Below, in pieces: positions 36,371-45,384 of a DNA stretch of 64,000 bases. The stretch's first letter is position 1, and each line of letters opens with the position of its first letter. Below the pieces are notes generated by a model. It searched no databases. It was given only the letters and a program-made list of their open reading frames with translations, and had not been told where the DNA came from. The position numbers and the translations under genes were made by a program. This DNA comes from Akkermansiaceae bacterium (GTDB lineage Bacteria; Verrucomicrobiota; Verrucomicrobiia; Verrucomicrobiales; Akkermansiaceae): contig JAGYIT010000016.1 in the NCBI GenBank assembly GCA_018402445.1, positions 368,552 to 432,551 on the forward strand, written 5' to 3'.

Positions 36371-37141
36371 ATGTTCCTCCGCCAAATCCCCGACCACGCC
36401 CTCGCCCAATACGCCTACCTCATCGGCTGCCAACGCACCGGCGAGGCGGTTATCGTTGACCCCGAGCGCGATGTGGACCGTTACCTGGAACTCGCCGCAG
36501 AAAACGGTTTCCGCCTTACCGCCGTGGCGGAAACGCACATCCACGCCGACTATCTGAGCGGTGCGCGCGAACTCACCGAGCGCCACGGTGCCGTCGCCTA
36601 CCTCTCCGCCGAGGGCGGGCCGGACTGGCAGTTCGAGTGGGCGAAGGGAAACCCGAACGCCCGCTTCCTACATGACGGCGACACTTTCAAGGTGGGCAAC
36701 ATCGAACTGAAAGCCGTCCTCACCGCCGGCCACACGCCCGAGCACATCAGCTACCTCGTCACCGACATCGGCGGCGGCGCGACGGAACCCATCGCGCTCC
36801 TCAGCGGCGATTTCATCTTCGTCGGCGACGTGGGCCGCCCCGATCTGTTAGAGAGCGCCGCCGGGCAGGCGGGCGCGATGGAACCGAGCGCACGCCAGCT
36901 TTACGCCAGCCTCCGCGCGACGGCCGATCTTGCGGAACACATCCAGATCCTCCCCGCGCACGGCGCGGGCAGCGCTTGCGGCAAGGCGCTCGGCGCGGTG
37001 CCCGTCAGCGTGATGGGATATGAGCGGAAATTCAACGGGGCTTTGCGCGAGGCGCTCGCGGGTGAGGAAGAGGCTTTCGTGAAAGACATTCTCTCCGGCC
37101 AACCCGAGCCGCCCCTCTACTTCGCGCGGATGTGGACGTGA
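36371..37141 (+). CDS. MBL-fold persulfide dioxygenase-type hydrolase (ETHE1/Blh-like)
   Basis: The 256-residue glyoxalase II-fold protein has the metal site E-T-H-I-H-A-D-Y-L-S-G (His56, His58, Asp60), G-H-T-P-E-H (His121) and V-G-D-V-G-R-P-D-L (Asp153), and L-P-A-H-G-A-G (fourth ligand region). These match persulfide dioxygenases, which oxidise glutathione- or protein-persulfide to sulfite. Compared with CstB-like fusions it has no rhodanese domain; that function is the separate gene just upstream. AAAGGA precedes the ATG. Together with the ArsR gene it forms a sulfide-detoxification unit. Confidence 0.92.
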   Translation: MFLRQIPDHALAQYAYLIGCQRTGEAVIVDPERDVDRYLELAAENGFRLTAVAETHIHADYLSGARELTERHGAVAYLSAEGGPDWQFEWAKGNPNARFLHDGDTFKVGNIELKAVLTAGHTPEHISYLVTDIGGGATEPIALLSGDFIFVGDVGRPDLLESAAGQAGAMEPSARQLYASLRATADLAEHIQILPAHGAGSACGKALGAVPVSVMGYERKFNGALREALAGEEEAFVKDILSGQPEPPLYFARMWT

Positions 37142-37160
37142 CCCGCTGGAAGTGAAATCT

Positions 37161-40100
37161 TCACGGTGCCGGAATCAGGGCGGCTCGCAGGCGCAGGAAG
37201 CGGGCGGGTTTTTCCGGATCAATGACCACGGAGGAGCGGATCGTCGTTTTCCCGCCGTCTTCGGAAACGATCTCGTTCAAGATGCCGTCCGTGCGCCAGG
37301 AATCCACCTCCAACGAGGGCGACCACTCAGCGATGAGCGACACGTCCGCCGCGTCCATGGATTTCGTGTAGGTGATCCAGATCGAGGTCGCGTCGCGGCC
37401 CGGGATGAGCGGCGGCGGGCTGTCGAACACGCCGGGAAGGCTGCCGAGGGCGTATTCGATGAGGTTGGGCAGGAGGTCGCGGTCGGGGTCTCCGCCGGGC
37501 GTTTCATCGTCCACCTCGAAGCCGGCGATCCACGCCGTGAAGCCGGCGGGCGCGTCCGTGACGGCGATGTTGATGGTCTGCGAAACGAGGCCGCCCAGCG
37601 TGTTCCTTCTCTCGATGACCACCGTGTAATCGCCCGGTGCGGCGGCGGGGGAGACCATGCCGGAAACAAGGCCCGTGGCGCTGTCGAGCGAGAGGCCGGC
37701 GGGCAGCGCGGATCCCGCGGCGAGGTGGAAGGTGGCGGGCGCAAGGATACGGCCCTCGCGGAGACGCGCTACGAACTCCGCGTTCTCCGGGCTGTTAGGC
37801 AGGGCGGGCGTGACACCGACACCGCCGGTTTCGCCGTCCATCACGGTGAGGATTTGCGCGGCGCTCCCATATCCCTCGGCGGAGGCAGTGATCGTGACCT
37901 GCTGCGCGCCGTCGGCGATCAGATCGTCCACCGCCGTGATGGGGAAGGTGGCAGAAAGCTGACCCGCGGGGATGACCACGCTTGCGGGCACGGTGGCCTC
38001 GGAGATGTCCGAGGAGGACAGAGTGGCTGTGAAAGGGAAGCCGAGAGCCTGGCTGATCGAGACGGTGCCGAGCGAGGCGTTGGAGCCGCCTGTTTCCGAA
38101 ATGACAGACGGCTCGAGCGTGAGTGACAGCGAGAGGTTCTGCGCGGCGAGCGGCTGGATGCGGATGTTGTCGATGGCGAGGGCGTCGCGTCCGCCCGTGC
38201 CGCTCTCGGTGCGGTAATACCAGCGCAGGTGGATGGGCGTTTCGCGGTTGTCGAAGACGGCGGGCAAGGTCAGAGCGTTGAAGGTGGTGACCGTGTCTAC
38301 GGCCGTCGCACCCGACAAATAGCTCCCGCCGGACACCGCAGTCCATTGCGTGCTGGTGAAGGCGGGATTGCTGGTGGTGTATTCAAGGGTCAGCCGCATG
38401 GAGCGCCCCTGCTCGATGATCTTGATGACATCATAGCTGATCCGCAGTCCGCTCAGGCCGCGGGTGTTTTCCAGGGAGAGCGCGAAAAAGCCGGGATCGA
38501 AGAGGTTTCCCGAGCCGGTGCCCGTGCCGCCAAGCATCCCGATGCGCGAACCGAAATTGAACACGCCGCCCGCGTTGGAGACGTTTCCGGGCGGGCTGAG
38601 GGTGTCGAAGTTCGTGGTTTGCGAGAGTGCGAGGTTTTCGGAAAAGGAAGACCATCCGTTCGGGAACGAGCCGCCGGAGGGGCCGGGTGTGGCATTGAAA
38701 TCCTGGATGTAGAGTCCGTTGGAAAAGACCGCCCTGGGGATCAGCGCGGTGGTTTCCGGGAGCGAGAAGGTTTCCGCGCGCGCGACGCCCGCCGTGGTGG
38801 TGATCCATTCGGAGGCCACGCCCGCGCCCGCGTCGCTACGGCCCGCATAGTAGGCCGCTTCGCCGGAAGCGACGTGCCCGACATTCGGCGAGGCGGCGAG
38901 CGAATTCCCGTAGGAAACCTCGTGGACGGGGAAGCCGGAGCCGTTTTTCAGGAACAGGGATTCGCCGGGGTTGTCGAGCGCGGGCCATACGGATGACGGG
39001 GCGAAGCGGGCGGCGTCCGCGCCGGAAACGACCATCGATCCGCCGGCCGGGTTGGGGTCGTCGGCGGGGAGCAGGGGATCTTTGGGATGGGCGCCGTGAT
39101 AAATCACAATGAGGGTGCCCGCCGGGATGCCGTCCCATGCGCCCGCGGCGAAGTCCAGGCCGTTACCGGAGGCGTCCTCCAGCCGCCAGCCGGACAGGCC
39201 GCCCTCCTGGAGGGTCAGCAGCTCGATCCATTCCGAATCCCCGCCCGCCGGCCCTTGGCTGAACTCGTGGATGAGGGCGGGGCGGTTGATCTCGAGGTTG
39301 TCATCGCGGAGGACGAGTCCGCTTTGGTAGGCGTAGCTGTCGCCCGCCCGGAGCGCTTGCGCGGGGGGGCGGGCGAGGAGGTTCACGGCGGCGGTCGTGA
39401 AAGGGGCGCTCGGCGAGTTGCCGTCGCTGGCGGTGATCACGCAGCGCCACAATTTTCCGCTGTGGGAGGGGTGGGGCGGCAGCGCGGCGGTGATGACGCC
39501 CGCGTCCGTGTAGCTGACCTCGTCATCGCTGGACTCCCAGCGGTAGGTGAACGTGAGGGGATCGGATTCCGGATCGCTGGCGTCCACGGAAACGACCGCA
39601 AGCGGCGCGTCCGCGAAAGCCTGACCCTCCGCTCCGAGTTCTGCGGAGTGGATCACCGGCGAGCGGTTCGTAACGATCACGAACACCGGCTGCGATTCGC
39701 TTTCCAGCCCCTCGGCGTCGCGCGCTTTCGCGGTGTAGGTGAAAAAGCCGTTCGCGGGATTGCGCGGGAAGGCGAAGGGCGGCTGCGCGGCCGTGGCGAC
39801 GAGCGCGCTGTTCTCATAAAGCTCCACCTCCGCGACCTCGGCGGGCTGCCCGTTCATATCCAGATCCGTGGCGTTCACCACCACGGTGAAACCCGCGCCC
39901 GGGCTGAAAATTTCACCCTCCGCCGGGCTGGCGATCGACACGATGGGCGGCGGGTTCACGGGCGGGGCGGGAACCCCGAAGACGGTCAGCTCCGCCGCGC
40001 GCACCGTGCCGCCGGTGGTGTTGGTGACGCTGCTGCGGTCGGCGATTTTCAGGCGCCACACGCCCGATGTATTCTCGCCCCATTTCCTGACAGTGGAGAA

Positions 40101-41981
40101 GGTGAAAGCGGCATAGTTGGCCCCCGCGTCGGAGCGGACTTCCGCGAGGCGGCTTTCCGTGCCGGACGGGGAGAAAAGCGCGATCTCAAGGTCTCCGCGC
40201 GCAGTGTGGTCGATAGTGAGGCGGAGGGTGACATGCTCGGCGGCGAGGTTCGAGCCGTGCATGGGGAAAAGGATCTCGCGCCCGGCCGCGGAGTTTTCCG
40301 GGATCGAAAGGGACAGCCCGGTCTGGGCGGAAACGGCGGTGGTCTGCGGGCCGAGGTTTGTCCACGTGGCGGCGAGATCGACGGCGGCGGTGGCATCGAC
40401 CAGGCCCGCGCCGAAGTCGTGGTGGAAATGGAGGTCGGCGGCGTTCGTGGCCCAGCCGGCGGCGGTGGGGGCGATTTTCCTCGCGCTGCGGATCAGGATC
40501 GCCTGCACGTCGCGCCAGCCGAGTCCGGGATTTTTCTCAAGCATCAGGGCGATCGCGCCGGAGACGGCGGGAGCGGATGCGGAAGTGCCGCTGAAATTCG
40601 CGTGATAGTCGCCGCCCGGCGAGGGGCCGGTGTTGTAGCCGAACGATCCGGTGCGGTCGGTGGTGGTGATGCCGAGCGCGCCGTCCGTGAAGCCGTGCGA
40701 GGGCGCGGAGACGACGAGGTTCGCGCCCGGCTCCGAGTAGGGCGCGCGGCGGTTGAGGGAATCCGTCGCGCCGACGGCGATGGTGTGGATGGAGTTGGTG
40801 AGTTCGCTGTAGTTCGAGTTGTCCTGTTTTTCCGCGTCGTTGCCGCCCGCGAAGGTGAAGAGCGTGCCCTTGCCGCCGCGCCCGTTGGCGGCGGAGTTTT
40901 CAAGTGCGGCTTTCAGCAGCGGGCCGATGTGGTAGAGCGCGCCGCCGTATCCCCAGCTGTTGTTCTTGATGGCGATCACGTCGGTGCGGTAGGCGAGCGC
41001 CTCCGCGGTCTGGGCGTCGGTGGTAAAATCCCCGGTGATGAGCCGCGCGCCGACGAGCGTGGCCTCCGGCGCGACGCCCGAGACGCCGATGCCGTTGTTC
41101 CCCCGCGCGGCCGCGATGCCCGCCACGGCGGTTCCGTGTTTCTCGCCCAGGTGGAGCGGCTCGCTGCCGGGGTTGCCGTTGACGAAATCCCGGCTGAGCA
41201 GCGCGTCGAAGTTCCCCGCAAAATCCGGGTGGGCGCTCTGGATGCCGGAGTCGATGACCGCGATTTTTACCCCGCGCCCCAGCACCCCGCCGCTGCCGCC
41301 GTATTTCCAAGCGCCCTCGATGTTCATGTCGGAGCCGGGCAAGGCCGCGCCGCTGGCCTTGAGGTGCCATTGGTTTGCGATGAGCGGATCGTTGGGCAGC
41401 GCCATGTGCTTCGCCCGGCGGCCGGTGAGGATATCGGCGGTGGCGGCGCGCGCATCGCCGCGGATCGCGCCGATTTTTTCCAACGCCTCGAAGGGATCTG
41501 CGGCGGCGAAGATCACCCATTCCGGCGCGTAGTCCGGGAACGAGGAAATCGTAAGCCCATGCGTGCGGGCGAAGGCGGCGGCCTCTTCACGGGGCAGCTT
41601 GGCGCTGATTTCCCGGGTGATGAGGCGCAGGCCGTCTTCCTCGTCGCGTTCATCGTAGGCGAGGGGGAAAACGCCGCGCGGCGCGTCCTCTCCGGCGAGG
41701 CGTTGCGCCAAGGTGGCGGCGGTGGCGGGCGGGCGTAGCTTCCTGATCTCGTCACGCCCGTCCGCACTGCGCGCGACGAAGCGATCCATCACCAGCCGCA
41801 GCGTTTCCCGGCCGTCGTGGGAGACGTAGGATGGCGGGCGGTGCCTGGCCGTTTTTTCGCGCGGTGCGGTTTCCTCGTCGCCGCCGGGTTTCTCGAATAG
41901 GAAAATCCCGCAGACCAGCGCCCCCGCCGCCAGAAGCGCGCGGCGTATCGCCTTATTTTTTCGTTGGAACTGCGTGGGCAA
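37161..41981 (-). CDS. Giant secreted S8 subtilase with P domain and C-terminal surface modules
   Basis: The 1606-residue protein has an N-terminal signal-anchor helix (residues ~12-30), a propeptide, and an S8 peptidase domain with the triad Asp244 (I-A-V-I-D-S-G-I), His282 (E-K-H-G-T-A-V-A-G) and Ser467 (F-S-G-T-S-A-S-A-P). A proprotein-convertase P domain follows (~545-660). C-terminal modules include an Ig-like region, a lamin-tail-like region (W-I-E-L-L-T-L-Q), a Calx-beta-like repeat and a final D-P-D-R-D-L-L-P-N-L-I-E-Y-A-L-G-like motif common in verrucomicrobial secreted proteins. It is probably an extracellular or surface protease. Confidence 0.88.
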   Translation of the reverse strand: MPTQFQRKNKAIRRALLAAGALVCGIFLFEKPGGDEETAPREKTARHRPPSYVSHDGRETLRLVMDRFVARSADGRDEIRKLRPPATAATLAQRLAGEDAPRGVFPLAYDERDEEDGLRLITREISAKLPREEAAAFARTHGLTISSFPDYAPEWVIFAAADPFEALEKIGAIRGDARAATADILTGRRAKHMALPNDPLIANQWHLKASGAALPGSDMNIEGAWKYGGSGGVLGRGVKIAVIDSGIQSAHPDFAGNFDALLSRDFVNGNPGSEPLHLGEKHGTAVAGIAAARGNNGIGVSGVAPEATLVGARLITGDFTTDAQTAEALAYRTDVIAIKNNSWGYGGALYHIGPLLKAALENSAANGRGGKGTLFTFAGGNDAEKQDNSNYSELTNSIHTIAVGATDSLNRRAPYSEPGANLVVSAPSHGFTDGALGITTTDRTGSFGYNTGPSPGGDYHANFSGTSASAPAVSGAIALMLEKNPGLGWRDVQAILIRSARKIAPTAAGWATNAADLHFHHDFGAGLVDATAAVDLAATWTNLGPQTTAVSAQTGLSLSIPENSAAGREILFPMHGSNLAAEHVTLRLTIDHTARGDLEIALFSPSGTESRLAEVRSDAGANYAAFTFSTVRKWGENTSGVWRLKIADRSSVTNTTGGTVRAAELTVFGVPAPPVNPPPIVSIASPAEGEIFSPGAGFTVVVNATDLDMNGQPAEVAEVELYENSALVATAAQPPFAFPRNPANGFFTYTAKARDAEGLESESQPVFVIVTNRSPVIHSAELGAEGQAFADAPLAVVSVDASDPESDPLTFTYRWESSDDEVSYTDAGVITAALPPHPSHSGKLWRCVITASDGNSPSAPFTTAAVNLLARPPAQALRAGDSYAYQSGLVLRDDNLEINRPALIHEFSQGPAGGDSEWIELLTLQEGGLSGWRLEDASGNGLDFAAGAWDGIPAGTLIVIYHGAHPKDPLLPADDPNPAGGSMVVSGADAARFAPSSVWPALDNPGESLFLKNGSGFPVHEVSYGNSLAASPNVGHVASGEAAYYAGRSDAGAGVASEWITTTAGVARAETFSLPETTALIPRAVFSNGLYIQDFNATPGPSGGSFPNGWSSFSENLALSQTTNFDTLSPPGNVSNAGGVFNFGSRIGMLGGTGTGSGNLFDPGFFALSLENTRGLSGLRISYDVIKIIEQGRSMRLTLEYTTSNPAFTSTQWTAVSGGSYLSGATAVDTVTTFNALTLPAVFDNRETPIHLRWYYRTESGTGGRDALAIDNIRIQPLAAQNLSLSLTLEPSVISETGGSNASLGTVSISQALGFPFTATLSSSDISEATVPASVVIPAGQLSATFPITAVDDLIADGAQQVTITASAEGYGSAAQILTVMDGETGGVGVTPALPNSPENAEFVARLREGRILAPATFHLAAGSALPAGLSLDSATGLVSGMVSPAAAPGDYTVVIERRNTLGGLVSQTINIAVTDAPAGFTAWIAGFEVDDETPGGDPDRDLLPNLIEYALGSLPGVFDSPPPLIPGRDATSIWITYTKSMDAADVSLIAEWSPSLEVDSWRTDGILNEIVSEDGGKTTIRSSVVIDPEKPARFLRLRAALIPAP

Positions 41982-41998
41982 CGGGTGTTACCGCAAAA

Positions 41999-43258
41999 CT
42001 AAGCCGGATGGGCGGAACCGGCAACACCGTGTTCCGTGCCGCTTTTCACCAACGTCATCACGCTCTCCACGTGCCGGGTGTGCGGGAAAAGGTCGAAGGG
42101 CTGCACCTCGGCGAGTGCGTAACCGGCCTCGCGTAGGAGCTTGTAATCCCGCACCTGCGTCGCCGGATCGCAGGAAACATACACGATGCGCTGCGGCCCG
42201 TAGGCGACGAGCTGCGCGAGAAATTCCGGCGAGCAGCCCTTCCGCGGCGGGTCGATCACCACCGCCGTCTCTTCGGGCGGCGTGTCGATTTTCGCGAAAA
42301 TTTCCTCAGCGTCGGCCTGCAGGATGGAAACATTTCCGAATCCGTTGAGGGCGACGTTGTTCGCCGCCCAGCGCGCGCCCGCCTCGTTCACCTCCACGCC
42401 CATCACCTTTTCGAAACGGCTCGCGAGGCACAGCCCGAACAGCCCCGCGCCGCAATACGCATCGACCAGATATTTCGCCCCGCCCTCCAGCGCCTTTTCG
42501 CCGACGTATCCGGTGAACTTCTCCAGGATGAACGGGTTGTTCTGGAAAAACTCGCCAGCCACGAAATCGAATTTCACGCCGCCGATCTCCTCGCGGGCGA
42601 TGGCCTTGGGATCGCGCTCCACGCGGCCTTCGGTGGCGCGTAGCAGGATGGTCGCGCCGCGTTTGTAGCTCCGCCCGTTCGTGCGCAGATCAGCGTGGAC
42701 GGCGGGGAGCGCGTCGTTGATTTCCCGCATAGCGATGGGGCAGTTTGGGACGTCCAGGATCTCCTGGCGCCGCCCGACCTTGAGGAACCCGATCTCCTTG
42801 ATCACGCCGTCCACGGGTTTCTCAAAGTGCGGGGTGATCTTGGAGCGGTAGTTCCAGATCTGCTCCGAGCTGGCGCAGGGATTCACCTCGCGCTCCTCGC
42901 CGGCCATGTGTTTCAGCAGCTCGCGGATCTGGCGGGTCTTCCAGGCGAGCTGTTTTTCATAGGAAAGGTGCTGGTATTGGCAGCCACCGCATGTCCCGAA
43001 CAACGCGCAGCCCGGCTCCACGCGGTCCGGGGATTTTTCCAGAACCTCCACCAGATCGCCCTGCGAGTGGTTCTTGTCGTTGCGGAAAATCCGCGTCCGC
43101 ACCAGCTCCCCCGGCAGCGCGTAGGGCACGAACACCACCCAGCCGTCCACCCGCCCCACGCCCGCGCCGAGGTTGGTCAGCGAGTCGATGCGGAGATCGA
43201 TCTCCTGGTGGTAGGAGAAAGGGATCGGCGAGAATTTTTTCGGCGGGCGGCTGTGCAT
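41999..43258 (-). CDS. rlmD: 23S rRNA (uracil-5-)-methyltransferase, RlmD/RumA type
   Basis: The 419-residue enzyme methylates a uridine in RNA using S-adenosylmethionine. It has an N-terminal TRAM domain, the Fe-S cluster cysteines C-A-L-F-G-T-C-G-G-C (plus one later Cys), G-E-F-F-Q-N-N-P and D-A-Y-C-G-A-G-L-F-G-L SAM motifs, and the catalytic loop V-S-C-D-P-A-T. The final Q-P-F-D-L-F-P-H-T-R-H-V-E-S-V signature is intact. Which position it modifies (RlmD or RlmC/TrmA-like) cannot be decided from sequence alone. Confidence 0.9.
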   Translation of the reverse strand: MHSRPPKKFSPIPFSYHQEIDLRIDSLTNLGAGVGRVDGWVVFVPYALPGELVRTRIFRNDKNHSQGDLVEVLEKSPDRVEPGCALFGTCGGCQYQHLSYEKQLAWKTRQIRELLKHMAGEEREVNPCASSEQIWNYRSKITPHFEKPVDGVIKEIGFLKVGRRQEILDVPNCPIAMREINDALPAVHADLRTNGRSYKRGATILLRATEGRVERDPKAIAREEIGGVKFDFVAGEFFQNNPFILEKFTGYVGEKALEGGAKYLVDAYCGAGLFGLCLASRFEKVMGVEVNEAGARWAANNVALNGFGNVSILQADAEEIFAKIDTPPEETAVVIDPPRKGCSPEFLAQLVAYGPQRIVYVSCDPATQVRDYKLLREAGYALAEVQPFDLFPHTRHVESVMTLVKSGTEHGVAGSAHPA

Positions 43259-43523
43259 GGTTGGCGCGCGGAGTTAGGCAGTGTCTGGCATTTCAGGCAA
43301 AGGGATTCCGCCGCCATGCCACCGCAACCGCCATGATCGGGGATTTCCCGGCGCGGCTCTGCACGCGGGCAGGCCGTATTCCCGGACAAGGCGGGAAAAC
43401 TCCCGGGTCTCGCCGACTTTGACCGCCCGGATCGCGCGCATTGTCTCGTCCGCTTCCATACATACCGTTGATGCCGGATCTCCGATGGCACTCACGCGTA
43501 TAGTAGCGTCAGTTCGTCGGTGG

Positions 43524-43553
43524 TTGACAGAAGGGAAACGCCCGGACTAGGCA
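43524..43553 (+). promoter_or_regulatory. Candidate promoter TTGACA-N18-TAGGCA in the 43259-43606 gap
   Basis: A perfect TTGACA (43524-43529) and a weak TAGGCA -10 (43548-43553) precede the acyltransferase start at 43607. The rest of the 348-bp spacer between the methyltransferase and the acyltransferase holds no gene that I can support; short frames exist in it but show no recognisable domain. Confidence 0.45.
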
Positions 43554-43606
43554 AGGACGGTGAACGTCGGTTGCCCCGGTTTTTTCGCCCATCGGAAAAT
43601 CCCGCC

Positions 43607-44683
43607 ATGACCACACCCGCGACAAACCGTGCTGTTCAGCTCGACGGGCTGCGCGCGCTCGCGATGCTCGGGATCTGCTGGGATCATTGGGTGCCGAAGG
43701 CATGGAACTTCGCGCTGCCCTACGAGGTGGGGCTCTACTTTTTCTTGGTGCTCACCGGGTATTTCATCACCGGCTCCCTGCTGCGCACGCGCGAGAGGCA
43801 GGAGGTGTTGGGCGGTGGCTGGCGCTGGCGGGCGTGGAAGGATTTCCAATGGCGGCGCGGGCTGCGCATCGTAGCGCCGTATTACGTGGCACTGGCGGTG
43901 GCCTTCGTTTTCATGGCGCCGAAGCTCTGGCACAATCTCCATTGGTACGCCCTCTACCTTACGAACATCCATATCGCCCTGATCGGCGAGTGGCCGCACG
44001 GCACCTCACATTTCTGGTCGATCGCGATCCAGCAGCAGTTCTACCTCTTCTGGCCGGCGGTGGTTTGGCTCGCGCCGCGCCGTTTTCTGGCGCCCGCGAT
44101 GATCCTTTTCGTAATGGTCGCGCCTCTATCGAGTTACTACGAGTATCTTTTCATGCCGCCCTTCATCTGGCCGCACAAGCTGAGCTGGGCCTGGTTCGAT
44201 TTCTTCGGCATCGGCGGGCTGATGGCGCTGGCGGTGCACCGGGGTTTCCCGCTGTCGTCGAGGCTTTGGAAAATCCTCATGGTCGCGGGCTGCGGCGCCT
44301 ACGCGGTGTTCGAGTTCGGCCCGCGCATCGGGCTGCCGCCGATCCGCATCGGGCTGTTCTACTCGACTATCCTTTCCGTGGGCCTCTGCGGCGTAATTGC
44401 CACCGCCTCGCTGGGCTGGCGGAACATGGCGGGTCGTTTTTTGGAAACGAGATTTCTCCAGAAAGTGGGCCTGCTTTCCTACGGCATCTACCTCTACCAC
44501 AACCTCGCACCCATCATTCTGGGAAAGACCATCCCCTTCCTCTGGTGGGGGCCTTATGCCGATACCCCGCCGCAGATCATGCTGCGCCTCGCGTGCTTCG
44601 CCGGGCTGACGTGGGGCATGACGATGCTTTCCTGGCGATACATCGAGACCCCGCTCAACAGCCTGAGGGCGAGGAAAACTTAG
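43607..44683 (+). CDS. Acyltransferase 3 family membrane protein (OafA/YrhL-like)
   Basis: The 358-residue integral membrane protein has about ten hydrophobic segments and the family opening Q-L-D-G-L-R-A-L-A-M-L, with an L-T-G-Y-F-I-T-G-S-L-L loop after the second helix. A Y-L-T-N-I-H loop and a late S-Y-G-I-Y-L-Y-H-N-L block also fit. The catalytic-type His of the first helix region is present as W-D-H-W. Family members O-acetylate sugars of surface polysaccharides or lipids. ATG 43607 gives the normal start. Its last four bases overlap the convergent SDR gene. Confidence 0.87.
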   Translation: MTTPATNRAVQLDGLRALAMLGICWDHWVPKAWNFALPYEVGLYFFLVLTGYFITGSLLRTRERQEVLGGGWRWRAWKDFQWRRGLRIVAPYYVALAVAFVFMAPKLWHNLHWYALYLTNIHIALIGEWPHGTSHFWSIAIQQQFYLFWPAVVWLAPRRFLAPAMILFVMVAPLSSYYEYLFMPPFIWPHKLSWAWFDFFGIGGLMALAVHRGFPLSSRLWKILMVAGCGAYAVFEFGPRIGLPPIRIGLFYSTILSVGLCGVIATASLGWRNMAGRFLETRFLQKVGLLSYGIYLYHNLAPIILGKTIPFLWWGPYADTPPQIMLRLACFAGLTWGMTMLSWRYIETPLNSLRARKT

Positions 44684-45384
44684 GCCATCTGATCCGAGGA
44701 ACGTAGCAGGATATCGCCGATCTCAACGTGCGGCGGGGCGGTAAGGATGGTCATGATGCAATGCGCCACGTCCTCCGGCTGGAGCATTTTCATCCCGGCG
44801 CGGGTTTGCGAGAGCGTATCCTCACGGCCGCGGAAGTAGTTGTCGAGCAGCGGGGTATCAACGAAGCCCGGCGAAACGCAGGCGACCTGAATGGGCGAGC
44901 GGACGGCTTTCAGCTCCGAGCGCAGCGCGTCGGTGATCGCGCGGACGGCGAACTTCGTAGGCGCGTAGAAACCGCCCGAAGGCGGCACGCGGTGGCCGGA
45001 CATCGAGGAAACGTTCACGATGCGGCCTCCCGTTTTGGGGAAATGTTTCAGCGAGAACTGGCAGCACAGCGAGAGGGCGAGGACGTTCACGCGCCACATC
45101 TCCTCCCAGTCCTGCGGGTTGCCATCGGTGATGCGAGACAGGTAGGCGACGCCCGCGCAATTCACCAGCCCGTCGATTTTCCCGAGCCGTGTGAAGATCC
45201 CGGACACATCCTCGCGCGAGGTGAGATCCGCCACGATCGGTGAAACATCTGGATGCAAGGCCGCCGGCCGACGCGTCACGCCCAGCACGTTCGCCCCATG
45301 CCCGAGAAGCTGCCCGCACAAGGCCGCCCCGATCCCGCTGGAAGCTCCGGTGATGAGAAAGGTTTTTCCTGAGAGAGGAGTCAT
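44680..45384 (-). CDS. Short-chain dehydrogenase/reductase (SDR)
   Basis: The 234-residue classical SDR has the cofactor motif T-G-A-S-S-G-I-G, the N-C-A-G-V motif, catalytic Ser in V-N-V-S-S-M-S-G and the Tyr-Lys pair in F-Y-A-P-T-K. Its start overlaps the stop of the upstream membrane/peroxiredoxin-like gene by ATGA (45381-45384), so translation is coupled. It is last in the LuxE-vapBC-LuxC gene train. An aldehyde- or ketone-reducing role is possible in that context, but the substrate is unknown. Confidence 0.9.
   Translation of the reverse strand: MTPLSGKTFLITGASSGIGAALCGQLLGHGANVLGVTRRPAALHPDVSPIVADLTSREDVSGIFTRLGKIDGLVNCAGVAYLSRITDGNPQDWEEMWRVNVLALSLCCQFSLKHFPKTGGRIVNVSSMSGHRVPPSGGFYAPTKFAVRAITDALRSELKAVRSPIQVACVSPGFVDTPLLDNYFRGREDTLSQTRAGMKMLQPEDVAHCIMTILTAPPHVEIGDILLRSSDQMA

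Noticed and set aside
39087..41738. Long plus-strand frame opposite the giant subtilase
   Set aside because: It is an antisense shadow caused by GC-rich codon use; no domain is seen.
43274..43495. Minus-strand frame in the methyltransferase-acyltransferase gap
   Set aside because: No domain; overlaps a better-supported promoter region on the other strand.
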